64,000 nt of DNA from Pseudacidovorax sp. NFM-22 (GCF_021401245.1 NZ_JACBFY010000003.1:741648-805647), one strand, 5' to 3'; shown: positions 1 to 8,803, numbered from the stretch's first letter. The notes: generated from the sequence alone by a model not told the origin. A program made the numbers and translations.

Positions 1-112
1 CCGAGAGGTTCTGACCAAGTTCCGCCATCTCAAGGCGGGCTGTTCTGATCGCTCACGCTCCGCCTCAGGAAGAGAGACCATGGGCGGGTATCGGTATCAC
101 GTGGGAGGCAGC

Positions 113-240
113 TTCAGACTGAGAGCAGCCGGTAGCACGTTCAACGCTGAATGACTGGCTGTGGGAAGGCAAGACAGCCAGATCTTTCGCAGGCCGGCCG
201 CAAAAAACAAGGTCTGACACGGCCAGCTTGGTCACTTGTG
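113..240 (+). repeat. Imperfect dispersed repeat, copy A
   Basis: This ~128-bp stretch recurs in similar form at 1896-2023. Shared blocks include TTCAGACTG, GAGCAGCCGGTAGC, CAACGCTGAATGAC, GCAGGCCGGCC and AGCTTGGTCACT. Each copy can form a stem from CAGCCGGT and a downstream ACYGGCTG-like arm. The two copies lie in the same orientation around the GIY-YIG-like gene and its upstream decayed DNA. I do not recognise the family. It could be a dispersed genomic repeat or the scar of a duplicated element end. Confidence 0.6.
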
Positions 241-479
241 GAGTTCCAACGGCGGCCAATAGCCGCTCAGGCTTCTCGCCAGAATCTCCACCGACGCCTG
301 CTTGGAACTTGCCACGGGAGAACCGCCAAGAGCGCTCACCTGCAAGCAGCCTCACCCCGGCGCGCGCACTAGTCAGTCGCCGTCGCCGAACCTATTCCTG
401 TTGATTTCCACCTGGAACTGACCCAGTGGGAATGCGGTGGCATCCTTTGCTGAAGCCCAGCAGCCGCCCGATCACGCCA

Positions 480-660
480 CGCTGCTTGCTGCCATTCCTA
501 ACGTGGCTGATACCGCGCCATGGCCGGCAGCGCTTGCGCAACAGCCTTCGGCCAGTGCCGGGGCGATGGCGAAGATCAGCCCGAACATCGCCAGCAGTTG
601 AAACAGTACAAACGGCGCGCGCCAGTTCTTCGATCATCAGGCCGCCAATCGCCGGCAGTG
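480..660 (-). pseudogene. Remnant of an MFS transporter gene
   Basis: On the minus strand one frame reads LPAIGGLMIE and the next reads NWRAPFVLFQLL followed by a hydrophobic run ending IAPALAE. Together these resemble the conserved GG-(10-15 residues)-WR-P-F stretch of major facilitator transporters, split by a frameshift. No longer open frame surrounds it. The rest of 1-1301 gave no gene I can support; its longer open frames look random in composition and lack good ribosome sites. Confidence 0.3.
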
Positions 661-1301
661 TGAGGTGCTCGGCAACTGTGTTGAGTCAGAGCTCTCAAAG
701 GAAGAGAAGGACCAGCGTTGTCGAAACCGAGACCTGACAAGCTGATGCAGTCAGGGCGGGTACTGTGGACAGCGGCGGCAGGCGCCCCGCCCCTCGTAGC
801 GGATGTCCGGATCTCAAGGGTTTGCTGATGCATGCCGTGCGCGAGACAGCAGCTGGGCGCATCTAGGGGATGTGGGTGGCTTCATCGGGAAGAACCATGC
901 ATCGTTTGACGCGCGCAACTATGGGCACAATAAGCTCAGCGAGCTGGTGCGCAAGCAACCTTTTCTCCACGTAGGGGAGGTCGCGCATGCCAGCGGTGCC
1001 GACGGTGGAGGTCCGGGTGAAGGATTTCGAAGGCCAGTGACGTCTAGCGGCGACTGCATGAGGGCGACATTGCAGGAGCTTGGTCGCTGCAACTTCACGT
1101 GCGTTGTTTCCTACTGCGAGGGCAGTGAGCCGTCTCACGGTTTGCCCTCTCCGCAGCTGAACACGGTCACTCAAGACTGGCTGCGTTTACCAGCCCTGCG
1201 AGGTCGAGTGCCGTCGACCCCTAGAACCCGGGGTCGACCTCGCCCTCGGCACGTAGCCGCAGTTCACGGGAAGCTACCATCCCGCCGAACAGGAGGAAAC
1301 A

Positions 1302-1838
1302 ATGAACTTTGATGTGTTTGGACCCTATTACTTTCCCACTAAAACGATCATCAAGCATGACCACGTAAAGGCCGTACGTAATGAGATCGCCGAAAGTGAA
1401 GCATCGCATGTCCTCTCGACCGCGCCGGGCTGCTATGTCTTTGGAGTGAAGTCCTCAGGCGCAAAGCGAGTGATTCCCTGGTATGTTGGAAAGGCTGAAC
1501 GTCAACCGATGATCAAGGAAGCAACGAACGCCCAGCATCTGCAGCTCTACAACGAGATCTTTGATGAGTACAAGAATGGCCATCCGGCACTGTACTTTCT
1601 GCCTTCTACCACTCCGAAGGGCAAGCCCACTGCTTTGGCAAATGCAGGCGGATCAAAGCCCGCCATCGACTTCCTGGAAGACTGGCTGATCGCTACGTGC
1701 CTCAAAACCAATGCAGACCTATGGAACGTTAAGAAGACGCGGATGCTTCGCGATCTGTATGTCAGAGGCATCTTTAATCCATCCGCGGGAGACTTAAATA
1801 CAGCGGCAGCGTCGCTTAAGAAATGTATCGGAGCCTAG
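1302..1838 (+). CDS. GIY-YIG-like domain protein of unknown role
   Basis: A 178-residue protein with a clear Shine-Dalgarno AGGAGG at 1291-1296, five bases before the ATG. Residues ~43-65 contain GCYVFGV followed by WYVGKAE, which matches the two conserved strands that give GIY-YIG nucleases their name. The conserved Arg and Glu of active GIY-YIG nucleases cannot be assigned with confidence, so catalysis is uncertain. The C-terminal half is mixed helical and I do not recognise it. The gene stands alone, is less GC-rich than later genes, and lies between two copies of an imperfect repeat beside an anti-phage-type OLD/helicase pair. A defence or element-maintenance role is possible but unproven. 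Confidence 0.65.
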   Translation: MNFDVFGPYYFPTKTIIKHDHVKAVRNEIAESEASHVLSTAPGCYVFGVKSSGAKRVIPWYVGKAERQPMIKEATNAQHLQLYNEIFDEYKNGHPALYFLPSTTPKGKPTALANAGGSKPAIDFLEDWLIATCLKTNADLWNVKKTRMLRDLYVRGIFNPSAGDLNTAAASLKKCIGA

Positions 1839-1895
1839 CGCGATCCGCGACGATCCATCGCCGTTGAAATGGGCAGTCCCTCACTTTGCACAAGA

Positions 1896-2023
1896 TTCAG
1901 ACTGTGAGCAGCCGGTAGCCCGTACAACGCTGAATGACCGCTGCTAAGAAGAGCGGGCAGTTGAGGGTCTGCCGCAGGCCGGCCTCAAAAACCGAGACCT
2001 GACACGAATAGCTTGGTCACTCA
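1896..2023 (+). repeat. Imperfect dispersed repeat, copy B
   Basis: Second copy of the repeat at 113-240, same orientation, diverged by scattered substitutions and short indels. It begins 57 bases after the GIY-YIG-like gene ends and lies before the terminator of the OLD/helicase operon. No coding signal is visible in 1839-2120. Confidence 0.6.
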
Positions 2024-2120
2024 TGAACGGGCGCATGGCTGGGATCGGCCGCTCCGGCTGCTGCATTCCCCAGCAGTCAGCTACGGCAAATACGTCTCAG
2101 CCCGTGTGACCTTCCCTTAA

Positions 2121-2144
2121 ACCGCCCGGACGTCGTCGGGCGGT
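2121..2144 (-). terminator. Hairpin downstream of the OLD/helicase operon
   Basis: ACCGCCCG (2121-2128) pairs perfectly with CGGGCGGT (2137-2144) across an eight-base loop, giving an 8-bp GC-rich stem. Read on the minus strand, the stem is followed by TTTAAG, a short T-tract. It lies just past the helicase stop codon at 2154 and is the natural terminator for that operon. Confidence 0.6.
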
Positions 2145-2153
2145 CTCATTGGA

Positions 2154-3236
2154 TCAATTCTCCGGAGTTGGTTTCCACACGGGAAGCAGCGATGATCCGG
2201 CCTCATCGAGAACTATCGCAACGCTCTGCTTGGCCCGTGTCACCGCGACGTAAAAGCTGGAAGCGGATCCCGCTTCTAGATGAGTTCCGTGGGCAACGAA
2301 CTGAGCAATCGGCGCGGTCGGAACGATCAGAACCCGCTCGAACGTCATGCCCTTGGAGACCTTGAAGTTCAGGTAGTCAAAATCAAAGGCCTTACCGGAT
2401 GTAACGTTGTAGCGAAGGCACTGGGGCTTAAAGCGTTGCACGTACTGCGTAACATGCTTGGCTGAGACCAGGAACACCCCATCGTGGTCCGTGACTGTTT
2501 CATTCTTGGACTGGGTTTCGGGGAACTTCCACGACGGGTCGAAGATGCTGTCCGAAAACTTGGCGACATGAGGATGGCATCGCCATGTCGTCGCGCTCTC
2601 CAGTATTTCCAACAAACCTTTGGCCTCGCGCTCGCGCGCCCAGTGGATAGCCCCAGCGTAAGAGTACTTGGAGTTTTTCGCACTGCGCGGGTTCGTAGCC
2701 AAGACGGACTGGCGGATGTCACCGACCATTTGGATGTCGATGGATGAGTGCAGCAGCGTGTCGATGATCTCCCAGTCGTGAGCGCTCAGATCCTGTACCT
2801 CGTCGATCAGGATTTCGTCGTAGATGCACTCCAGTCGTCGAAGAAGCGCACCTTTGCTGTCCTGGATCAATTCATGCGCGAGGCGTGCGAGTTCGCAGCC
2901 GTACACGGCGCCGCTGGGATCCATGAAGCGAGCGACTCCCTTGGCCATGAACCTGGGCCTCCCCTCGAAGTTGAAGCCGAGGACACGCTTGCCTGCGAAC
3001 TTGAACGGGAGAAAGGGCTTCGCGAAATGTCGCAGCAAGAAGGTGAACCATCCCAGTACCTCCACGTGGTGGTGGTCTCCCGCATACTGCCTGAGGCGGC
3101 TTGTCAGCTCCTCTTGGTTGGCCTGTGTGTAGGTCAGGACCAGTACTCGGCGCTCCCGTGGCACGGAAGCGCAACGCTCGACGATCCCTTGTGTTTTGCG
3201 CGAGCCTGCGACCGCCAGCGTGAGGTGGTTAGCCAT
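2154..3236 (-). CDS. Short UvrD/Rep-like superfamily 1 helicase (GajB-like partner)
   Basis: A 360-residue SF1A helicase-like ATPase. All core motifs are visible: a Walker A variant AGSRKT (residues 10-15, with Arg where Gly of GKT is usual), LTYTQAN (Ia), DEVQD (145-149, Walker B), GDIRQ (172-176, motif III), WRCHPHV (IV), SKGMTFE (V) and VAVTRAK (VI). It is much shorter than UvrD (~720 residues) and shorter than the type GajB (~490), so the accessory 1B/2B domains must be small or missing. Its start overlaps the end of the upstream OLD-family nuclease gene by eight bases, implying translational coupling. An OLD nuclease plus a UvrD-like helicase is the Gabija composition. This pair may be a compact variant or a related OLD class 2 system. 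Confidence 0.8.
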   Translation of the reverse strand: MANHLTLAVAGSRKTQGIVERCASVPRERRVLVLTYTQANQEELTSRLRQYAGDHHHVEVLGWFTFLLRHFAKPFLPFKFAGKRVLGFNFEGRPRFMAKGVARFMDPSGAVYGCELARLAHELIQDSKGALLRRLECIYDEILIDEVQDLSAHDWEIIDTLLHSSIDIQMVGDIRQSVLATNPRSAKNSKYSYAGAIHWAREREAKGLLEILESATTWRCHPHVAKFSDSIFDPSWKFPETQSKNETVTDHDGVFLVSAKHVTQYVQRFKPQCLRYNVTSGKAFDFDYLNFKVSKGMTFERVLIVPTAPIAQFVAHGTHLEAGSASSFYVAVTRAKQSVAIVLDEAGSSLLPVWKPTPEN

Positions 3237-4830
3237 GCGCGAACTTGACTGCCTCTAGCATGTAGGCCGGAGGCACGATGTTCGTCGCGGAGGTGGCGAT
3301 CCGCAGCGCCGCCTCCGTTTTCTCACGGGTCATCCACTTCAGCAGGTCGGCCTGGGGCGTGAGACCAAGGATCTTGCGGAGTGTGGCCTCGTCGTTGTGG
3401 TGGATCAACTGGGGTTCAAGCGTCTCTCCGTGCGCGACTTCTCCAATGAAAACTTCGCGCACCCCAGTTTTTAGCCACGCGGCGACGGGCGTGCGCAGGT
3501 CGGCGGGATCCACACCGTCGTTGTCGCGAAGCGCGGTAATCTGCTTGTCTAGCTTCGCGCACAGCTCCAAGCCGCGGGCGAGCGAAAGGCCACGCATGCT
3601 GAGGACGTCGATTCCGCATGCCATCGGGCGCTTGCCGAACGTGTCATGGAAGACTCGCTCGAACAAGATCTCGTCGGACGGCCCCTCCACAAGGACAATC
3701 TTGTTCGCGAGGACGATGCGCAGCGTGTCATAACCAGGAAGCTTTTTGAAGTACTCGATCGTCTCGGCGGTGAGCGTCGTGAGCCTGGCCGCAACCTCAT
3801 TGCCCATCAGTAGGAGCGCATCCAGCCCCAGTCGGTTGAGCACGAACGAGCTGTGGGTTGTGATGAACAACTGCTGCTGCTCTCCTGCGAGGGACTCGAT
3901 CCGGGACAGCAACGTGACCAGGCTGGTGTGCGTCAGATGATTCTCAGGTTCTTCGAGTGTGACGATCTTGGCGCTCCCGGCGTGCCGGTTCATCGCGAGT
4001 GAGATCTTGATCGCCGATTGCTGCCCCTGCCCGGACATGGCGAATGGCACTTCGTCGACATGCGGAGTGACAAAACCTTCCCACGACGATCTTGCGGTCT
4101 GATCCATCGCCAGGGCGATAGGGCGGTTATGCAACGTGGCGTGCACGGTGCTCATCCGCGCATTGACGCCGCTTAAGGCTGAATCGGACATAGACGCCTT
4201 TACGCGACGGTACTCGAGCGAGATCTGTGCACGCTCTGCCGGTTCCAACTGGTCGCTCATGATCTGGCGCATGTGGTGATCGATGCCAGACGACGTACGC
4301 ACCGTATGGGAATTGATGATTGCCGTGGCCAGCACCTTCGGCCGCGTTGTCAGTTCCTTGTCGGCGAACGATCTCCAGTCACAGCGGTAGTACTCCACCG
4401 GCAAAAGAGCGGTTGGCGCCTTTGCCCATTCCTCCAGTTCTTCTGCGTACTCTGGGTTCGCCGAGATCCTCAGGCTCACGCCGGGGCATGCGGTCGTTGG
4501 CAAATGCGTGTTGACCGCTCCGCAGAGAACCTGCAACTCCGGAAGGTCAGCGAAGGACAGCTCGATCAGAATCTCTGGGAAGCTGGCAGCGACACCGCCG
4601 GCCCGCTTCGCGACGAACTCGGCGACGACAGCCGTGTTGAACCAGTAGGGATTGAGCTCTTCATGTACGCTGCGACCGTTGATACGGCCAGTCAGCCCCA
4701 AAGCGACTGCTTCCATGAGCGTTGACTTCCCGGACTCGTTGGCTCCAACGATCAGATTGAACGTAGCGTTCGGCTCGACGGTCAAGTTTCTGTGTTTTCT
4801 GTAGCCCTCGATCTTGATCTTACGAATCAC
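3229..4830 (-). CDS. OLD-family ATPase with TOPRIM nuclease domain (GajA-like)
   Basis: A 533-residue protein from a GTG at 4830 preceded by GAGGAG with six-base spacing. An ATG at 4911 would add 27 residues that break the usual start MIRKIKIEGYRKHRN, so the GTG is preferred. The N-terminal SMC/ABC-type ATPase has Walker A GANESGKST (29-37) and a Walker B-like LEEPENHL. The C-terminal TOPRIM domain shows VEGPSD (381-386) and DND (436-438), the metal-binding acidic residues of OLD nucleases. It is first in a two-gene minus-strand operon with the overlapping helicase gene. By analogy with Gabija GajA it would be a nucleotide-regulated DNA endonuclease acting with the helicase against phage. The defence role is inferred from gene composition only. 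Confidence 0.8.
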   Translation of the reverse strand: MIRKIKIEGYRKHRNLTVEPNATFNLIVGANESGKSTLMEAVALGLTGRINGRSVHEELNPYWFNTAVVAEFVAKRAGGVAASFPEILIELSFADLPELQVLCGAVNTHLPTTACPGVSLRISANPEYAEELEEWAKAPTALLPVEYYRCDWRSFADKELTTRPKVLATAIINSHTVRTSSGIDHHMRQIMSDQLEPAERAQISLEYRRVKASMSDSALSGVNARMSTVHATLHNRPIALAMDQTARSSWEGFVTPHVDEVPFAMSGQGQQSAIKISLAMNRHAGSAKIVTLEEPENHLTHTSLVTLLSRIESLAGEQQQLFITTHSSFVLNRLGLDALLLMGNEVAARLTTLTAETIEYFKKLPGYDTLRIVLANKIVLVEGPSDEILFERVFHDTFGKRPMACGIDVLSMRGLSLARGLELCAKLDKQITALRDNDGVDPADLRTPVAAWLKTGVREVFIGEVAHGETLEPQLIHHNDEATLRKILGLTPQADLLKWMTREKTEAALRIATSATNIVPPAYMLEAVKFAHG

Positions 4831-4975
4831 CGGATACTCCTCGTTGCCAACTATTCTAGGAAGACACGAGAGGTCCAGCGAACGGGATTTCGGCGGCTCT
4901 GTCGGCAGCATTCAGCTCAGACCTTGGCACGCATCGGGCATTCACAGCCGTGGTGCATGTCACGCACACCGGTGC

Positions 4976-5728
4976 TCAGTGAACGCCCTTGAGGAACTGC
5001 TGAATCCTTGGGTCAGCATTGGTATCGAAGAAGTTGTTTGGTGTCTCCTGCTGCACGATCTGACCCGCCTCCATGAACACGACCTTGTCTGCCACGGCGC
5101 GGGCGAAGCCCATCTCATGCGTGATGCAGATCATCGTCATCCCGTCCTTGGCCAACAGGATCATGGCGTCGAGTACCTCTTTGACCATTTCAGGATCCAG
5201 CGCGGATGTGGCCTCGTCGAAGATCAGTACCGATGGATCGAGGCACAGGGCCCGAGCGATGGCGACGCGTTGCTGTTGACCGCCTGACAGCTGCCCCGGA
5301 TAGGCGGTCGACTTCTCCGCCAGCCGGACCTTCGCGAGCTGCACCATCGCAATGTCGCGCGCCTCTTGTGCGCTTCGACGACGCACCCACCGCTGGGCCA
5401 GGGTGCAGTTCTGCAATACGGTCAGGTGCGGGAAGAGATTGAACTGCTGAAACACCATGCCGATGTTCGCGGCCACGAGGTCACTGTGCCGCATCCGGGG
5501 TGAGACCGACTGCCCATTGACCCGCACCTCGCCACTTCCGTAGGGTTCAAGGCCGCTGATGCAGCGCGCAAGGGTTGACTTGCCTGACCCGGACGGGCCG
5601 CAGATGACGACCCGCTCTCCTGCGGTCACGTTGAGGTGAATGTCGTGCAGGACTTGGTGAGCGCCGAAGTGCTTGTTGACGCCGCTGACATGCACCACCG
5701 GTGCAGCGGCTCGGCTTTGCGTGTTCAT
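4976..5728 (-). CDS. Polar amino-acid ABC transporter, ATP-binding protein
   Basis: A 250-residue ATPase of the GlnQ/HisP type. Visible motifs are Walker A GPSGSGKST, Q-loop VFQQFNLFPH, signature LSGGQQQR, Walker B VLIFDEATSALDPE and switch His in ITHEMGFA. The ATG at 5728 (MNTQSRA) overlaps the stop of the upstream gene by four bases; the longer open frame upstream is only read-through of the previous gene. It is the last gene of a five-gene minus-strand operon (binding protein, two permeases, BacA-like protein, ATPase). It would energise import of a polar amino acid or analogue across the inner membrane. The substrate cannot be read from sequence. Confidence 0.9.
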   Translation of the reverse strand: MNTQSRAAAPVVHVSGVNKHFGAHQVLHDIHLNVTAGERVVICGPSGSGKSTLARCISGLEPYGSGEVRVNGQSVSPRMRHSDLVAANIGMVFQQFNLFPHLTVLQNCTLAQRWVRRRSAQEARDIAMVQLAKVRLAEKSTAYPGQLSGGQQQRVAIARALCLDPSVLIFDEATSALDPEMVKEVLDAMILLAKDGMTMICITHEMGFARAVADKVVFMEAGQIVQQETPNNFFDTNADPRIQQFLKGVH

Positions 5729-6315
5729 GCCGTTTGGGCTCGGTACAGACGACTTGCGGGGCTGTCTGGCCAGGCCAGCAACCGTCCTTCGGTCACGCGG
5801 GTGCGGCCGTACACGATCCAGGCGTCGTCCACAGTGCCAATGAAATGTTCGATCTTCAGGATGTCCGGGTGTGCCTCGGCCAATGAGGCATAGGCCAGGC
5901 CCTCGACGTAGGTGCCGTCGATGAGACCCTGGGCCACGTCCGATACGGTGGGGACGAGGTCGATGCGATCCCAGCCGCTGGCATCGATGTAGTCCAGGGT
6001 GGGACTCATCACTGCCAGCGCGCCGGTTGGCGCGGCATCCTTGCGGCGGATGATCGCCAGGTCTCGGCTCGGCGAGAGGAAGGTGTCCACAGCGTGGAGC
6101 CCCTGGAAGGACTTGGCCATCGTGGCCGTGCAGTCGGGATGAACGGCGCACTGGACCAGGAAGTCGGCTTCGCCGACGAGCACCGCGGCGACCGCTTCGG
6201 CAAAGTCCCCGGTGAGCGTCAAGGTGGCGGTGGCGCTCAGCCCGTGGAAGTCGAGGTAGCGCCGCGTCACCAATTCGTGGTTGTTGCCCGCGGGGCCCAA
6301 GGTGATGAATTTCAT
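5725..6315 (-). CDS. Prephenate-dehydratase/BacA-like protein within an ABC operon
   Basis: A 196-residue protein beginning MKFITLGPAGNNHELV. The LGP-x-G-xxx-E opening, a mid-region (ADFLVQCAVHPD, LAIIRRKD) and a two-lobed pattern resemble the type II periplasmic-fold catalytic domain of prephenate dehydratase and the prephenate decarboxylase BacA of bacilysin synthesis. No signal peptide is visible, so it is probably cytoplasmic. It lies between permease and ATPase genes with four-base overlaps on both sides, showing tight co-translation with the transporter. Function is unknown: it could act on the imported compound or supply a compound. The TRP dehydratase motif is not evident, so a standard prephenate dehydratase call is not justified. 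Confidence 0.55.
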   Translation of the reverse strand: MKFITLGPAGNNHELVTRRYLDFHGLSATATLTLTGDFAEAVAAVLVGEADFLVQCAVHPDCTATMAKSFQGLHAVDTFLSPSRDLAIIRRKDAAPTGALAVMSPTLDYIDASGWDRIDLVPTVSDVAQGLIDGTYVEGLAYASLAEAHPDILKIEHFIGTVDDAWIVYGRTRVTEGRLLAWPDSPASRLYRAQTA

Positions 6316-7013
6316 GCTGTGCGTGGGGTGGAGTGGAGATCGAGGTGGCGTTCGAGTTGTCTCAGGCCGGCCATCAGGATGTAGTTGATGGAAAGATAGA
6401 CCAGGCCGGCTCCGATGAACACCTCGTACGGTGCGTAGGTTTCGGAGGTCAGCAGCCGGGCGGTGCCGGTGAGGTCCATGAGGGTCACCGTGCTTGCCAA
6501 TGAGGTCGCCTTGCAGGTCAGGACGACGTCGTTGCCCAAGGCCGGCAATGCGGTCCTGAGGGCGAGGGGCAGCTCCAGGTGGAAGAAGGTGCGTGCACGG
6601 CTGAGGCCAAGGACGAAGGCCGCTTCACGGATGCCACTGGGCACGGCAGCGAGAGAGGCGGCCAGCGTCTTTCCCGCGTAGGCGGCGGAGTTCAGGCCGA
6701 GGGCGATGACGACACACCAGAAGGGGTCGCGGAGCAGGGGCCAAAGGAACGAGCCGCGAATGAGGTCGAACTGACCCGCGCCGTAGTACAGAAGAAACAG
6801 CTGCACGAGCGCAGGTGTGCCCCGGAAGAAGAGCACATAGCCATTGGCGGCTGTCCGCAGAACGGACCACCTGGCATTGCGGGCGATTGCGATGGGTAAA
6901 GCCAAAGCGACTCCGAGCAGGACGACAAGCGCCGTGAGTACGAGCGTGAGCCGAGCGCCTGTCAGCAGCGTCGGCATGACGGACCAGATCAGTGAGATGT
7001 CGAACATGCCCAT
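6312..7013 (-). CDS. Polar amino-acid ABC transporter permease (HisM/GlnP type)
   Basis: A 233-residue inner-membrane protein with about five hydrophobic segments. The conserved cytoplasmic loop is GIREAAFVLGLSRARTF, the EAA-type coupling helix of binding-protein-dependent permeases. It starts immediately after the preceding permease gene and overlaps the BacA-like gene by four bases. It pairs with the 7014-7685 permease to form the channel. The specificity is unknown. Confidence 0.88.
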   Translation of the reverse strand: MGMFDISLIWSVMPTLLTGARLTLVLTALVVLLGVALALPIAIARNARWSVLRTAANGYVLFFRGTPALVQLFLLYYGAGQFDLIRGSFLWPLLRDPFWCVVIALGLNSAAYAGKTLAASLAAVPSGIREAAFVLGLSRARTFFHLELPLALRTALPALGNDVVLTCKATSLASTVTLMDLTGTARLLTSETYAPYEVFIGAGLVYLSINYILMAGLRQLERHLDLHSTPRTA

Positions 7014-7685
7014 TCACCTCACCGCCTGTGGTGCGACCTTGCGTTCGGCCCAGTCGAGGCCGAGCGTCAACGCGCCGGTCAACGCCAGATAGATGCAGGC
7101 GGTGGCCAAGTACATCGTGAAGGGCTGCCGTGTCGCGCCCGACGCTTCGGCGGCCTTCCTCATGAGCTCGTCGCATCCCACGATGGAGACGATGGAGGTC
7201 TGCTTGAGCAGGACGATGGTCTGGTTGCCGAAGGGGGCGAGCGCCGTACGTGCCGCCTGTGGCAGAACCACCATCCACAAGGTCTGCGCGCGTGAGAGTC
7301 CCAGCACGCGAGCTGCCTCTCGCTGCGCGGTGGGCACGGCCTGCAGAGCGCCACGCGCGATCTCGCCGGCATAAGCGCCAAAGGACAGCGCCAAAGCGAC
7401 GACGCCGGCCAGGAAGGTGTCGATCTCGACATGGCGTCCTGTGAGCTTGGCGAGTGTCAGTGAGCCCCCGAAGAAGACGGCGAAGACGATCAGCAGGTCC
7501 GGCACGCCGCGTGCCACAGCGGCGTAGCCGGCGCCGATCACCCGTAGCGGGCGCAACGGCGCGAGCTGCAGCCAGCAGCAGGCTGCGCCCAACAGGGAGC
7601 CAAGCAGGAGCGAAGCGGCGGCCAGCTGCAGCGTGGTGAGCGCTCCGGTCAGCAGTTGCCCCTCATAGCCTTGAAGCAGGTTCAT
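7014..7685 (-). CDS. Polar amino-acid ABC transporter permease
   Basis: A 223-residue hydrophobic protein with the family loop VPTAQREAARVLGLSRAQT and an adjacent FGNQTIVLLKQTS segment typical of HisQ/GlnP permeases. It follows the binding-protein gene by 14 bases and abuts the second permease. The two permeases are related but distinct, so the transporter is heterodimeric in its membrane part. Confidence 0.88.
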   Translation of the reverse strand: MNLLQGYEGQLLTGALTTLQLAAASLLLGSLLGAACCWLQLAPLRPLRVIGAGYAAVARGVPDLLIVFAVFFGGSLTLAKLTGRHVEIDTFLAGVVALALSFGAYAGEIARGALQAVPTAQREAARVLGLSRAQTLWMVVLPQAARTALAPFGNQTIVLLKQTSIVSIVGCDELMRKAAEASGATRQPFTMYLATACIYLALTGALTLGLDWAERKVAPQAVR

Positions 7686-7699
7686 GGGATCGACACGGC

Positions 7700-8488
7700 C
7701 TACATCAGCTTGAAGGGGAAGTACTTGGCCGTGATGCGGTCATACGTCCCGTCGGCCCGGATCGCGTCGAGCGCGGCATTGACCTTGGCCAGGGTCTGAG
7801 GATCGTCCTTGCGGACTGCGATCCCGTTCCCTTCCCCGAGCAGCCCGCCCTTGAACTCGGGCCCGACGAACGCGAAGTCCTTGGCCTGGGGCGTTTTCAT
7901 GAAGCCCACGAAGTAGGTCACCATGTTGCCGAAGATGTAGTCGACCCGGCCCGCGACCATGTCGAGCTCAGCGGCCTGGGGCGTGTCGTAGAAGCGCAGA
8001 TCCGCACTTCCGTAGTTGTGGGTGAGGTAGCCGGCTTGGATCGACCCGCGTTGCACGCCGATCGTCTTGCCCTTCAGCGCTTGCGGGCTCACCTCGTCGG
8101 GAGTTCCTTTGCGGGCGACGAAGTGCGATACGGTGTCCTTGTACTTGGTCGAGAAGGCGACGCGCTGGCGGCGCTGCTCGGTGATCGCCATGCTCGCAAC
8201 GATCAGATCGAACTTGCGCGAGAGCAGACCTGGAAGCATGCCATCCCAGTCCTGCGCCACGATCTCGCACTTCGCCTTCATCTTCTCGCACAGGGCACGC
8301 GCGATGTCGACGTCCCAGCCCTGCAAGGTGCCCTGGGCATCCTTGTAGCTCCAGGGTGGATACGTGCCTTCGGTGGCAATCCGGTAGCTGGTGTCCTGGG
8401 CATGGGCCACGCCGAGCCACGCACCTGCACAGAGCGTTGCCAGGGTGAACCAGCGACCAAGGAGAAGGCGGCGTATAGAGAGAGTCAT
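7700..8488 (-). CDS. Periplasmic amino-acid-binding protein of the ABC operon
   Basis: A 262-residue type II solute-binding protein. The ATG at 8488 gives a signal peptide (MTLSIRRLLLGRW, a hydrophobic stretch, then GVAHAQ as cleavage site). The mature start YRIATEGTYPPWSYKD is the hallmark of the lysine/arginine/histidine/octopine/opine-binding subfamily, and GWDVDIARALCEKMKAKC follows as in ArgT/HisJ relatives. It is first in the five-gene operon. The family includes opine binders, which is notable beside the BacA-like gene, but the ligand is not determinable. Confidence 0.88.
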   Translation of the reverse strand: MTLSIRRLLLGRWFTLATLCAGAWLGVAHAQDTSYRIATEGTYPPWSYKDAQGTLQGWDVDIARALCEKMKAKCEIVAQDWDGMLPGLLSRKFDLIVASMAITEQRRQRVAFSTKYKDTVSHFVARKGTPDEVSPQALKGKTIGVQRGSIQAGYLTHNYGSADLRFYDTPQAAELDMVAGRVDYIFGNMVTYFVGFMKTPQAKDFAFVGPEFKGGLLGEGNGIAVRKDDPQTLAKVNAALDAIRADGTYDRITAKYFPFKLM

Positions 8489-8803
8489 GGGGCGTCCTCG
8501 GGAGTCGGTGAGAAGCCGCGATGCTCCGATGCGGGCCATTTGGGGGCAACGCTTGCGTGGCACGCAATCGTGTGGTTCCAGCGAATGGGCTTGATGGCTC
8601 GCGCCGTTGAGGTATCGACGCGAGCGTTGCATCGCGGTCAACGTTGCTGCGTGGCTTTCGCCGGTTTCGCAAGCTGCTGAATGCAGTGGCCTACCAGATC
8701 CGGGGAGTGTTCTGTGGCGCCCGTCTCTCCAAACTCGGCAGCCATGGCATCGGGCGCCATCGCCGGTGGTGCCCCAACGCCGACCGTCGAGTGGAGTCCT
8801 CTC
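8489..8803. other. Intergenic stretch between the ABC operon and the conjugation module
   Basis: These 315 bases separate the minus-strand transporter operon from the plus-strand conjugation genes and should hold both promoters. No convincing -35/-10 pair, operator or terminator was recognised. Open frames here are continuations of flanking frames. Confidence 0.4.

Noticed and set aside
803..1312. 169-codon plus-strand open frame before the GIY-YIG-like gene
   Set aside because: No recognisable domain, no ribosome site, low-complexity composition at its end, and it overlaps the good start of the real gene at 1302.
3229..4911. ATG at 4911 as start of the OLD-family gene
   Set aside because: The extra 27 residues have no family similarity and no ribosome site, while the GTG at 4830 has GAGGAG at ideal spacing.
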